Below, one piece after another: positions 36,387-44,078 of a DNA stretch of 64,000 bases. The DNA lies in the NCBI RefSeq assembly GCF_003668635.1, contig NZ_RCWH01000009.1, positions 37,037 through 101,036 of the forward strand. The letters run 5' to 3'. The stretch comes from Planomicrobium sp. Y74 (lineage in GTDB: Bacteria; Bacillota; Bacilli; Bacillales_A; Planococcaceae). The position numbers and the translations under genes are program-made. Position 1 is the stretch's first letter; each line of letters opens with the position of its first letter. Under the pieces are notes generated by a model. The model saw only the letters and a list, made by a program, of their open reading frames with translations, searched no databases and was not told the DNA's origin.

Positions 36387-37076
36387 ATGCTACATTCAAT
36401 TGACATAAAAATATTGCTAATAGATGCCCAGCCTCTTCTGCGTGAGGGGCTGAAACGTGCCTTGGAGACTGAAGAAGATATTAAGATAGTAGCGGAAGGT
36501 GATAATGGCGAGGAATTGATTCCGTTATTTGATCAGTACCTTCCTGATATAGTCATTATGGATACGAATCTTCCTCAAAAAAATGGAATAGAAGCAGTCC
36601 AGGAGTTAACGTCTCATTATCCGGAAGCAAATGTACTGATGTTTTCTGTTTCTGCAGATCCTTCATTGGTTATACAATCATTCAAAAAAGGCTCACGAGG
36701 TTATATGTTAAAAGAAATGGACATCTCGTCCATCGTCAAGGCTGTAAAGGTAGTTAACGAAGGCGGATTTTACGTGCATCCGAAAGTAACCGGGGATTTT
36801 ATCGCTGAATACAATCATCTAAAAAAGCAAGAAGAAAATGCGGTATTTTACCAGACGGTTGTGAGACGTCCTTTTCATCTTCTTACGCGGCGTGAAGCCG
36901 AGGTAATGCAAATGCTGGCCGAGGGGAATAGCAATAAAAATATTGGCGAAATTCTTAGCATGAGTGATAAGACGGTGAAAAATCACGTCTCTTCCATTTT
37001 GAGGAAAATGGAAGTTCAGGACCGAACACAAGCGGTAGTGACCGCTTTAAAGAATTGCTGGGTAGAACTGAAGTAA
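36387..37076 (+). CDS. DegU-like response regulator 2
   Basis: The 229-residue paralogue of the regulator at 29965 has the phosphoacceptor kept as Asp59 (IVIMDTNLPQ) and Lys in YMLKEMD, but the acidic pair is reduced (IDAQP in place of IDDH). The helix-turn-helix is intact ([29 protein letters not shown]). No histidine kinase is linked. The start is uncertain between ATG 36387 and TTG 36381; GGAGAGG lies upstream of both. Confidence 0.9.
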   Translation: MLHSIDIKILLIDAQPLLREGLKRALETEEDIKIVAEGDNGEELIPLFDQYLPDIVIMDTNLPQKNGIEAVQELTSHYPEANVLMFSVSADPSLVIQSFKKGSRGYMLKEMDISSIVKAVKVVNEGGFYVHPKVTGDFIAEYNHLKKQEENAVFYQTVVRRPFHLLTRREAEVMQMLAEGNSNKNIGEILSMSDKTVKNHVSSILRKMEVQDRTQAVVTALKNCWVELK

Positions 37077-37138
37077 TCTTTAAAGTTTAATGTCAAAGCC
37101 AGGTCAGTGAAGAATTTAATTTTTACAGTTTATTTATA

Positions 37139-37228
37139 AACTTTACTTATGAGGGATTATCAGAAGTTGTAAGACCTATATATAAAAGGAGAGAGAACGC
37201 ACATATAGTGGCGCTTTCTCTCCTTTTG
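37139..37228 (+). repeat. Dispersed intergenic element, copy 7 (box plus hairpin)
   Basis: AACTTTACTTATGAGGGA then TTATCAGAAG is the box. AAAAGGAGAGA and TCTCTCCTTTT with inner CGC/GCG pairing form the hairpin (37184-37226). This is the last copy on the + strand. Confidence 0.55.
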
Positions 37229-37276
37229 TATTAGTATGCATTTTCAATATCGCGTCATTTTTATATCCTTAACTAC

Positions 37277-37843
37277 TTAGTCTATCAGCTTTCTTAAAAA
37301 CGACTTTTCTGGCTTTAAAATCTTTTCTTTTACTAGAGGATGTTTAATTATAGTATTTTTTTCAATGAAGACTGACTCTTGGTCGCTTGCTTTAAGATTT
37401 ATATTAGCATCAGCCGAACAAATACATATTTCGTCATTTAACATGGAAAGTATGTAAACCTCTCCTAATTCTGGTATAGAAACTTTATACTTATAAGGAT
37501 GTTTGATAAAAAGGTTATCAATCAGGTCGACAATGAATCCGAGAAATATCATGAAAAAAATGAAAAGCCCAATCCAAGAGTACACAGCAAGAGTCAAAAT
37601 TTCGTCAGGAATTCCCTTGCCTTTTGCAATGGAGCTTTCAAAAAGAAGAGTTAGAAAGGTTATAGAAAAAGAAAACAATCCGGATAAAATCAATAAGTTG
37701 TAAAAATAAGCTTTGGTCTTTTGTTCATGTGTAAAAAATACTCTTTCCAAATCGGAACGGGAATTTAGCGCACTGCCTGTTAGAACTATCCCGCCGATAG
37801 CAGTCAATATAGTAAGTAACGTAAATAAACTACCCAAATTCAT
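37277..37843 (-). CDS. Hypothetical membrane protein
   Basis: The 188-residue protein has three predicted transmembrane helices (residues ~3-25, ~45-67 and ~83-108) and a ~75-residue cytoplasmic or surface tail that is beta-rich with a Cys pair (ICICSAD). The ribosome binding site AGGAG is only 1 bp from ATG 37843 but 7 bp from the in-frame TTG at 37837, so the true start may be that TTG. No family is recognised. It lies 46 bp upstream of xerS in the transcription-opposite sense (its stop faces away), so it is a separate unit. Confidence 0.55.
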   Translation of the reverse strand: MNLGSLFTLLTILTAIGGIVLTGSALNSRSDLERVFFTHEQKTKAYFYNLLILSGLFSFSITFLTLLFESSIAKGKGIPDEILTLAVYSWIGLFIFFMIFLGFIVDLIDNLFIKHPYKYKVSIPELGEVYILSMLNDEICICSADANINLKASDQESVFIEKNTIIKHPLVKEKILKPEKSFLRKLID

Positions 37844-37888
37844 TCTCCTTACTTTTCTCCAATAGGTAGTTAATTATCATCATTGCTT

Positions 37889-39004
37889 TCACTCTTTTTT
37901 TTTGCGATTCTTTTCCATGAGTGTGAGGACTCGCTCCCCATCTTTTTTTGATAAATTGGTATAAAGAGCAGTGGTCTCAATATTGCTGTGACCTAGCTGA
38001 TCTCGCAATAGAACAATATTACCGCCATTCCGAATAAAGTCCGCCGCAAAGCTGTGGCGCAGTTTGTGAGGACTCATTCCTTCACCTTGCGCAAACGCAG
38101 CCGTGTATTTGGTCACCAGGTTTTCAATGGCCCGGCGGGACAAAGGACGAGCAGTGCCACCATAAAGAGTCACGAACAAAAACGGCACTTCTTTTGAGTC
38201 CATATACCGGCTATCCCGAATGTCCAAGTAGGCTTTCAGGTGCTGAGCAGCTTGATCCATGACACGTACGGTATCTTCTTTGTCGCCTTTTCGTTTGATG
38301 TCAATCAGCTGTTTTTTCAGATTGATTTTCTTCACAAGAATACGGGCCATTTCACCAAGGCGGATACCGCTTCCGAGGAAGAGGGAGAGAACAGCCAGAT
38401 CCCGTTCCTTATCCCGGTTGAAACGCTGACGTGCAAGCGCACTTTGCAAGGTCGCTTCGTACTCCAGCTCCACAAATTGCAGGAAGTCATTGATCTCGTG
38501 TTCATTCAGAATAACGGAACTGATTTTTTGGGCACGCCGGCTGGCCGTCTCTTTTTTGGTATGGAGCACAATTTTGCTCATGACATTCCGATAGAAGTAC
38601 GATTCTCCTTCTTCATTTTCGGTTTCTCGAGTCAGGTAATTAAAAAGGGACTTCAGGGCATTAACAGAAAGGGTAATAACCGCGTTGCCGCGCCTTTTTA
38701 CCGATTCCTTTTCATGTGGAATGGACTCCTCCTGGAGAAACTCAATATAGAGCTCGACATCCTGTTTCCTTAATTCCGCCAATACCGAGTAGGGGATAGA
38801 AGCGACATCCGATGATTCAGTCAGATTTTCGCGAAGCAGCCATTGAAAGAAGTGATGGTATCGATAAAGATACTGCAGCAATGTATCGGCTGAAAGACCG
38901 GCTCGCTTTTTCGATCGAATATACTCGACGACATAAAAAGGCATGTTTTTCAATTGATTTTCAATCCGTTGGAGGATCTGCAGTTCTTCGGGTGTCATGG
39001 CCAT
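37889..39004 (-). CDS. xerS: XerS-like tyrosine recombinase
   Basis: The 371-residue protein resembles streptococcal XerS from its start (MPFYVVEYIRSKK) through YFYRNVMSKI. Catalytic residues are visible: Arg in GSGIRLGEM, Lys in IKRKGDKED, His and Arg in SPHKLRHSF, His in QLGHSNIETT, and Tyr in ALYTNLS. XerS works as a single recombinase on dif-SL, which lies next to xerS in streptococci and lactococci. Here a 28-nt inverted repeat lies 37 bp upstream. ATG 39004 is fixed by AGGAGG 10 bp upstream; the longer frame would run into that repeat. Confidence 0.9.
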   Translation of the reverse strand: MAMTPEELQILQRIENQLKNMPFYVVEYIRSKKRAGLSADTLLQYLYRYHHFFQWLLRENLTESSDVASIPYSVLAELRKQDVELYIEFLQEESIPHEKESVKRRGNAVITLSVNALKSLFNYLTRETENEEGESYFYRNVMSKIVLHTKKETASRRAQKISSVILNEHEINDFLQFVELEYEATLQSALARQRFNRDKERDLAVLSLFLGSGIRLGEMARILVKKINLKKQLIDIKRKGDKEDTVRVMDQAAQHLKAYLDIRDSRYMDSKEVPFLFVTLYGGTARPLSRRAIENLVTKYTAAFAQGEGMSPHKLRHSFAADFIRNGGNIVLLRDQLGHSNIETTALYTNLSKKDGERVLTLMEKNRKKKE

Positions 39005-39040
39005 ATGCTGAAGACCTCCTATAGTTGTGTGTATTCTATA

Positions 39041-39068
39041 TGTTCGCAAAATGTAATTTAATCGAACA
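39041..39068. other. dif-like recombination site upstream of xerS
   Basis: The left arm is TGTTCGCAAAA, the centre TGTAAT, and the right arm ends in TCGAACA. The outer inverted repeat extends to 9 bp perfect (ATATGTTCG / CGAACATAT, 39038-39071). The 11-6-11 size is that of Xer core sites. It probably overlaps the xerS promoter. Confidence 0.65.
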
Positions 39069-39087
39069 TATGATTAGAAAAAGCGAC

Positions 39088-39831
39088 CTATCGAACCGCT
39101 TTTAAGTAATTGGTTAAACTTTCTTGCACACACCCCGCAATTAAGCCGACGAACGGTTGAACATCATTTCTTAAGCTGGCCAATTCTAGCGTTTCATAAT
39201 AGTGTAACCGCTGTTCATTTCCAGCTTTTACAATAGCAGGAGGGAAGCCATGGCTCATGAGGATTAAATTCATCAATAACCGTGCTGTCCGTCCATTGCC
39301 ATCAGTAAACGGATGGATATAAACGAAATTAAAATGAAACAATGCAGCCAGTTCAACAGGATGAAGATGTTCTTTTTGATTTTCATACCAGGCGAAGAGG
39401 TTCTTCATTTCATTATCAACCTGAAAAAAATGCGGCTGTTCATGCTGGCTACCGGAGATTCGGACGTTAATCGAGCGGTAAATGCCGGCATTTTCATCCT
39501 CAATGTTCTTTAAGATTAAGTGATGAGTTATTTTCAACGTCCGTTCATCGAGCAGCTCTGTCCGGGTGACTTGATCCTCGATATAGCTGATGGCTTCTGA
39601 ATGATTGATGACTTCGAAATGCTCTTTCAGCCGCTTGCCACCAATGGCCAGTCCTTCTTCAAGAATTACTTTCGTCTCGATAAGGGATAGCGTATTCCCC
39701 TCAATTGCATTGGAGTTATATATCCATTCCACGCGCTCTGCTTTTTTGAGATTATTGAAAGCAGCTATTGGAAAGGGTAGAAGTCGATCGAATTCTGCTT
39801 TTAGCTGATCTACATGATAAAAACCTTCCAT
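39088..39831 (-). CDS. Fic-domain protein, class II (amino-terminal inhibitory helix)
   Basis: The 247-residue protein contains the full Fic motif HPFTDGNGRTAR (catalytic His173) and the inhibitory motif SNAIEGN (Ser40 to Gly45, Glu44) of class II Fic proteins. Fic proteins usually transfer AMP from ATP to hydroxyl groups of target proteins. The class II motif blocks ATP gamma-phosphate placement until relieved. No separate antitoxin is needed in this class. It sits between the two dif-like sites together with the DUF3800 gene. AGGTG lies 8 bp upstream of the ATG. Confidence 0.93.
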   Translation of the reverse strand: MEGFYHVDQLKAEFDRLLPFPIAAFNNLKKAERVEWIYNSNAIEGNTLSLIETKVILEEGLAIGGKRLKEHFEVINHSEAISYIEDQVTRTELLDERTLKITHHLILKNIEDENAGIYRSINVRISGSQHEQPHFFQVDNEMKNLFAWYENQKEHLHPVELAALFHFNFVYIHPFTDGNGRTARLLMNLILMSHGFPPAIVKAGNEQRLHYYETLELASLRNDVQPFVGLIAGCVQESLTNYLKAVR

Positions 39832-39918
39832 AATCCAGCACCTGGCCCTCCGGCATTCAATGAATTATTTCTGAAATGACTTCTTAGTTAATGGATCAAT
39901 TGATAACTTAGATAAGAG

Positions 39919-40719
39919 TCACAGGTTTTCACCCATGAATATATTAAGGTAATTAGTAAATGGTGTATCAATCAAGTCATTTGATTGCCCCCATTCATAC
40001 AGTTTAATTCGGTTTAAAAAGGAGTGGAAACCTTCGTTTTGATTAATTAAATCCAAAATCAGCTTATTTTTGGCTCTTTTAGCTGCAGATGTTCCGGTCG
40101 GATTTTCTATAATTGTTCGAACGATTCCAAGTAATAAGTCGGTTAATTCTATTCCATATTCCTGCTGTTTCTTCATATACTGAACATTGCTTAATTGAAA
40201 ATTTTCGCCTCTGTAGATGGATTGAATATTGAGCTGTTCGAACATTTGCCTGCGCAAATCATAATTCTTAGCTTCATATGTATTGTCGTGTTCGATCGCC
40301 ACATCGGCATCCACAAATGAGTGACTTCCATATTTACGGATTAGTCCATAAACAACCCGTTCCGGAAATTTAGTATAAATTGTATGATCTACCACATCAG
40401 TGAACTTCTCTTTGATTCTTTGGGAATCCAGTTGAATCTTATTTTGATTATAAGAAATTACATTCATTTTAATCAGGTGCTGATGTTTCATGACTGTAAG
40501 GATGATTTTTTCTATCTTTTTCCGGGTTTGGCCATGTCCCCGGTATGTAGCCCAATGGATATCGGAATGTCGAATGATTTCGTTCAGTTCTTGCAGTATC
40601 GGTAAATTGTATAAGTTTGAAGGCAGTAAAATGGCACCCATTAAGTGGGTTTTTTCTGAGTATTTGCCGCTTTCATCAAAGAATATTTTAACAGGAAAAG
40701 ATTTTCTTTCGGTCACCAC
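39919..40719 (-). CDS. DUF3800 domain protein
   Basis: The 266-residue protein opens with the DUF3800 signature FFDESG (Asp15, Glu16), has the mid-region Asp in SFVDADVAIEHD, and the late GIELTDLLLG segment where the family carries its last conserved Asp. DUF3800 has a predicted RNase H-like fold and is common in mobile and defence-related loci. Several bacterial structured RNA motifs have been named after adjacency to DUF3800 genes. The GTG start (40719 or 40716) follows GGCGG. The ncRNA at 40792 is divergently encoded just upstream. Confidence 0.85.
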   Translation of the reverse strand: MVTERKSFPVKIFFDESGKYSEKTHLMGAILLPSNLYNLPILQELNEIIRHSDIHWATYRGHGQTRKKIEKIILTVMKHQHLIKMNVISYNQNKIQLDSQRIKEKFTDVVDHTIYTKFPERVVYGLIRKYGSHSFVDADVAIEHDNTYEAKNYDLRRQMFEQLNIQSIYRGENFQLSNVQYMKKQQEYGIELTDLLLGIVRTIIENPTGTSAAKRAKNKLILDLINQNEGFHSFLNRIKLYEWGQSNDLIDTPFTNYLNIFMGENL

Positions 40720-40756
40720 TACACCGCCTTAATGGTTTTTAATTAAATCTTATAAC

Positions 40757-40785
40757 TTTACAAATCACTTTATTTACGTGATAAT
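40757..40785 (+). promoter_or_regulatory. Sigma-A promoter of the candidate ncRNA
   Basis: TTTACA (40757-40762), a 17-bp spacer and GATAAT (40780-40785) are close to consensus. Transcription would start near 40792. Confidence 0.75.
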
Positions 40786-40791
40786 AAAGAT

Positions 40792-40966
40792 AAATAAAAC
40801 AACAAAATTTAAATACTTTAAGTAACATTTTATTGGTTGCTCCTAAATTCGCAGCTTGTGAAATGTTACGTATTAAAACCTATTGGTTGCTCCTTTATCT
40901 GCAGCTTGTAGGTTTTTGTTTTAGGCTAAAAGAGCTGACTTTTATAAAGTCGGCTCTTTTCTTATT
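40792..40966 (+). ncRNA. Candidate structured small RNA with two tandem covarying hairpins, divergent from DUF3800
   Basis: Hairpin 1: an 11-bp outer stem (40822-40832 with 40859-40869), symmetric UUG/UUG internal loop, inner stem GUUGC (40836-40840) / GCAGC (40851-40855) and 10-nt loop. Hairpin 2: an 8-bp outer stem (40875-40882 with 40909-40916), the same UUG/UUG loop and the same GUUGC/GCAGC stem (40886-40890, 40901-40905), with a 10-nt loop again starting UCCU. The outer stems differ in sequence yet both pair fully. G-U pairs in hairpin 1, in both inner stems and in the terminator would be A-C mismatches on the other strand, so the RNA should be read from +. The terminator stem (40928-40960, 15 bp) ends in TTTTCTT. 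Confidence 0.75.
40928..40966 (+). terminator. Terminator of the candidate ncRNA
   Basis: AAAAGAGCTGACTTT pairs with AAAGTCGGCTCTTTT (one G-U) around a 3-nt loop, followed by CTTATT. Confidence 0.85.
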
Positions 40967-40980
40967 ATACCACATCTAAT

Positions 40981-41008
40981 TGTTCGTTAAATTAATATTT
41001 TGCGAACA
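40981..41008. other. Second dif-like site, inverted relative to the xerS-proximal one
   Basis: Read on the minus strand the left arm is TGTTCGCAAAA, identical to that at 39041, with centre TATTAA and a right arm ending in ACGAACA. The two sites bracket fic, DUF3800 and the ncRNA (about 1.9 kb). Confidence 0.6.
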
Positions 41009-41170
41009 AATAGAACTTATGAAAAAAGATAACCCCTCACCTAGTTATCTTCCTCTATACTCTCTCGACTTACTTCGTCTATGTATTCAACAAGCACAGG
41101 GCCTATTTGTTAGGATTGCTGCTCCCATCAAGAACCAGGGTCGATTTTTTCAGAAAGCAGTTATCCATTT

Positions 41171-41386
41171 CTAAAATTCCCCCAAAATTTGTGTTGCCCA
41201 GTAATAAAACCATCCTAATCCTGTACACGCTACCCCGATTCTTATGATGAAAAAAGGCATTCTGATGATTTTTAGTAGTCCACCTACGAATAAAGGAAAA
41301 AGTAGGCACCCCGCTGCTAATATTCCAATAAACAACGCCATTCTGTCAACAACACTCGTGTCTATCTGTGAAAAGTCTAACTGCAT
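41171..41386 (-). CDS. Small membrane protein
   Basis: The 71-residue protein starts at ATG 41386 (GGGAGG 8 bp upstream). It has two hydrophobic helices, ~17-38 (MALFIGILAAGCLLFPLFVG) and ~43-65 (FFIIRIGVACTGLGWFYYW). No family is recognised, and no neighbours share its direction closely enough to suggest an operon. Confidence 0.6.
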   Translation of the reverse strand: MQLDFSQIDTSVVDRMALFIGILAAGCLLFPLFVGGLLKIIRMPFFIIRIGVACTGLGWFYYWATQILGEF

Positions 41387-41526
41387 TTTATAGCCTCCCA
41401 CTCAGTTATATCGGAAGGGTCTTTCTAATTCTTTAGCATCATTTCTTAAGCAGTGAAAGTCTCACTTATCTTTTCTTAAACAAAATTCGGGAAGTAGATT
41501 TTCTGCATCTACAGCAGTAGAATGAA

Positions 41527-41874
41527 TCAGGCCAGCATGTGTATAGAAGTAATGGTCTTGACGGCAAGCTGCCATTCGCCAAATGGATCTTCATAGGTGA
41601 CAATGCACCGAGTATCGTTTAGTTCTCGAATCGTGCACCGATGGAATTTGAAATGACAGTCTTCCCAGGATTGAATGAAGACGGTACATTGGTGGTCAAG
41701 GGCAACAATCAGCATATCCCATATGGCTTGTTTTTCATCGGCACTAAGCATCGGCTGCGGATCACTCTCCGAGTGATTATCAGAATCCCATGCATGCTGT
41801 GACACGAACAGTCCCTCCCATTGTGTGTGCCGTCTTTCACTTTCTTGGTTCATACTTCTTTTTTCCCACATCAT
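41527..41874 (-). CDS. YolD-like protein, SOS-controlled
   Basis: The 115-residue protein has the YolD layout: a Trp/His-containing start (HTQWEGLFVSQHAW), an acidic helix (MLSADEKQAIWDMLIVAL) and a beta-rich carboxy half ending in LAVKTITSIHML. YolD proteins are usually encoded with Y-family DNA polymerases. No polymerase gene is adjacent here. A LexA box lies just downstream of a TATAAT element in its promoter. GGAGGG lies 6 bp before the ATG. Confidence 0.75.
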   Translation of the reverse strand: MMWEKRSMNQESERRHTQWEGLFVSQHAWDSDNHSESDPQPMLSADEKQAIWDMLIVALDHQCTVFIQSWEDCHFKFHRCTIRELNDTRCIVTYEDPFGEWQLAVKTITSIHMLA

Positions 41875-41893
41875 TAATCCCTCCTTAAAATAA

Positions 41894-41913
41894 GAACGTT
41901 TGTTCTTATTATA
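41894..41913 (-). promoter_or_regulatory. LexA (SOS) box and -10 element of the yolD-like gene
   Basis: GAACGTTTGTTC (41894-41905) matches the Bacillus LexA core GAAC-N4-GTTC. On the minus strand TATAAT (41908-41913) immediately precedes it, so LexA binding would block the start site. A possible -35 (AAGACA) lies 18 bp further upstream. Confidence 0.75.
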
Positions 41914-41977
41914 CCCGTTAAGTTTAAGGAGTGTCTTATTTTCGCAAATTTTTTTATGAAATGAAGGAGCTTCAGTA

Positions 41978-42010
41978 AAAAAGGGAAGAAGCGTTTAGGC
42001 TTCTTCCCTT
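41978..42010 (-). terminator. Terminator of the third degU-like gene
   Basis: On the minus strand AAGGGAAGAAGC pairs with GCTTCTTCCCTT and is followed by TTTTTACTG. Confidence 0.88.
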
Positions 42011-42065
42011 CCGTTAAGCATTCCACGGAGATTCCTCATGTTCTAGAGACTCAATTAAAGAACTC

Positions 42066-42756
42066 TCAATTAAGCTCTACCCAGCCATTTTTTATAGCCC
42101 TGACAACTACTTGTGTCCGATCTTGCAGGTCCATTTTCCGTAAAATTGCAGACACATGATTCTTTACCGTTTTCTCGCTGATTTCCAGCGTTTCACCGAT
42201 CGTCTTATTGCTGTGGCCATCTGCCAGCAGCTGCAATACTTCGCATTCCCGGGCCGTGAGCAAGTGATAGGGGCGCTGGACTGTTGGCTGCAAGAATATC
42301 CCTTGGTTATCCATGCCAGCCAGCTTGTTAAACGCTAGCAAAAAGTCTTTTGTAATCTTCGGATGGAGATACCCCCGCCTCCGACAACCGTTTTGATTGC
42401 ATTGACAATCATAGGTGCATCCATTTCCTTTAATAAATACCCAGAGGCCCCACTTTTAAGGGCTTGCGAAACAATCGAAAAGTCATCAACCACTGTAAAA
42501 AAAGCACTTTCGCAAATGGGAAATGAACAAGAAGTTCCTGCAAAGCTTCTATCCCATTTTGATGCGGCAGATTCGCCTCAATCAGCACGGCATCCGGTTG
42601 ATATTGCTTATACAAAGGTAACAATTGTTCCCCTGTTTCTCCCTCTGCTACAATCCGTAAATCCGTGTCCATTTCCAAGACTCGCTTCAGACCTTCACGA
42701 AAAATCGGATGCGAATCGACGACCAATACATCAATTTTTAAATTGTTTACATTCAT
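42066..42756 (-). pseudogene. DegU-like response regulator 3, interrupted by two homopolymer frameshifts
   Basis: Residues 1-80 (IDVLVVDSHPIFREGLKRVL) and the helix-turn-helix part ([19 protein letters not shown]) align with the paralogues at 29965 and 36387, but in different frames. One shift is in a T7 run (minus strand, near 42500) and one in a G5 run (near 42370). Adding one T and one G restores a complete 230-residue protein including LLKEMD. As in regulator 1, the phosphoacceptor Asp is Glu (VLIEANLP). The gene is either a recent pseudogene or intact with assembly errors. Confidence 0.8.
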
Positions 42757-43102
42757 TTTTATATGCGTCTCCTTAGACTCCAATAACGGTTGATACTTTA
42801 ATTTGCATATTAGCTTCTTCCCTTTACTATATCACTCCTAATTTCAATGCACATTGAAATAGCTAAGAACTTTCTATCAGTTTTTAGTATTTTAGATTTT
42901 CTAACGAAAAAAAGGAGCCGTCTTAAAGCTTCCTCTTTATAGTCAATCATAGTATGTGCCATCTTGTTTTAGAGAATCTGAATCAAGAGTCGTATTGTTA
43001 GGTGTCGCCACTCCTTCATGCTACGCTATACTCTCGTAACAAATGGATTCTTACTGACTTTTTTTAGTCACTTTCCATAATTCGGAAAGGAGAATCTCTC
43101 AT

Positions 43103-43345
43103 ATGAAATTTCATAGCGTTAAGGTATTACTCGAAACCATGTGTGAATACAACACGGTCAAAATCAATCATACATTCACTAGGGAAACTGGGGAAAGCTT
43201 ATCAATCCGTTGTTTACCAGGTACAACTACTTTTGAAATTTCCCAGTCATCGACAAAAGACGTTATTCAGAACGATTCCATTGAAAAAACAACTGACTAT
43301 ATCGTTTCTTTTTTAGCTTCGGCTGATATAAGTATTAACTCCTGA
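43103..43345 (+). CDS. Small paralogous protein A (80 residues)
   Basis: One of four related small proteins in this window (also 43469, 47665 and 49794). The shared pattern is a start with I..LL.T...YNTV, INHTF, a central basic-hydrophobic strand with a conserved Cys (SIRCLPGTTTFEI) and a final helix preceded by SI. No signal or membrane helix. AAGGAG lies upstream. The leader carries GGATTCT, then GACTTTTTTTAGTC, also present before the copy at 47665. The family is not one I recognise. Confidence 0.7.
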   Translation: MKFHSVKVLLETMCEYNTVKINHTFTRETGESLSIRCLPGTTTFEISQSSTKDVIQNDSIEKTTDYIVSFLASADISINS

Positions 43346-43366
43346 TTATTTAGGAGTTTTTTATTT
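43337..43366 (+). terminator. Terminator overlapping the stop codon
   Basis: AACTCCT and AGGAGTT form the stem, with TTTTATTT after it. The stop codon TGA lies within the hairpin. Confidence 0.8.
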
Positions 43367-43468
43367 GATTAAAAACGGTATAGTATAATTATCTGAACTT
43401 TGTGGAACTTCATCTAGTTTTCATGAAGAATAAAAAAATTAGTCTGACATGAAAAGAGAGCAGTCATT

Positions 43469-43702
43469 ATGAGCATAGAACATATTAAAGCCATGTTGCG
43501 GATTTCGTGCAATTTCAATACTTCTTCTATCAGCCATTCCTTCACGATCAGCAAGGAAGAGACACTTGTTGTGAAATGCATTAAAAGTACATTCATCCTT
43601 GAAGTAAGCTCCACTGAACATCAACATGTCGAATATTATACTTCCATTGACCAGGCAGCTGAAGCTCTCTATAAAAAAATACATGCCCAGAAAACACACT
43701 GA
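43469..43702 (+). CDS. Small paralogous protein B (77 residues)
   Basis: Shares with paralogue A the pattern IKAMLRISCNFNT, ISHSFTI, VVKCIKSTFILEVS, then YYTSIDQAAEAL. It is the most diverged member. A -10-like TATAGTATAAT lies about 90 bp upstream and an AGAGAG site just before the ATG. It is single-gene, closed by its own terminator. The function is unknown. Confidence 0.68.
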   Translation: MSIEHIKAMLRISCNFNTSSISHSFTISKEETLVVKCIKSTFILEVSSTEHQHVEYYTSIDQAAEALYKKIHAQKTH

Positions 43703-43727
43703 CCTCCTTATAAAAGGAGGTTTTTCT
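43702..43727 (+). terminator. Rho-independent terminator
   Basis: ACCTCCTTATAAAAGGAGGT followed by TTTTTC. Confidence 0.88.
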
Positions 43728-43782
43728 ATGGGCATATCTAAATAGAGGCATGCAATAAAAGCCGTGATATTTTCTTTAGTTC

Positions 43783-43935
43783 AGTATATATGTTAGAAGT
43801 AATCGCCTCGATTGCAAGTACCCAGCGCATTCTTCTACGTAGAGTGGGTCCATTGCTCCGAGTTCAGATCCCGAATCGTACAACGCTGTTAGGGAAAGAA
43901 ATCTTCTTTCCAGAATTGAATAAACATCCGTAATA
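43783..43935 (-). pseudogene. Decayed second copy of the yolD-like gene
   Basis: On the + strand the stretch TTAGAAGTAATCGCCTCGAT and the later ATCCCGAATCGTACAACGCTG run parallel to the 3' half of the yolD-like gene at 41527-41690 (TATAGAAGTAATGGTCTTGA, CTCGAATCGTGCACCGATG), but with indels and stops. No intact frame remains. The rest of 43936-44078 shows no gene. Confidence 0.5.
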
Positions 43936-44078
43936 TAGTAACAATTCATTTATGATAGAAGAACGAATAACGTAAAGACGAGGGAATTACAGTAGTTTTG
44001 TTTATAAACACCTCAATAAAGGGAAAACAATAAAGTCAATCATCAAAGGCACGAATAACGGAGAAGAGGTTATTAATT

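Noticed and set aside
40822..40916. Two repeats of about 35 nt considered as a CRISPR array
   Set aside because: Only two units, each internally palindromic with different flanking stems, and no cas genes; the pattern fits tandem RNA hairpins.
40792..40966. Type III toxin-antitoxin RNA or retron msr/msd
   Set aside because: A type III antitoxin has longer direct repeats in the same transcript as its toxin, but here the RNA is divergent from the protein gene. No reverse transcriptase is encoded nearby, so a retron is excluded.
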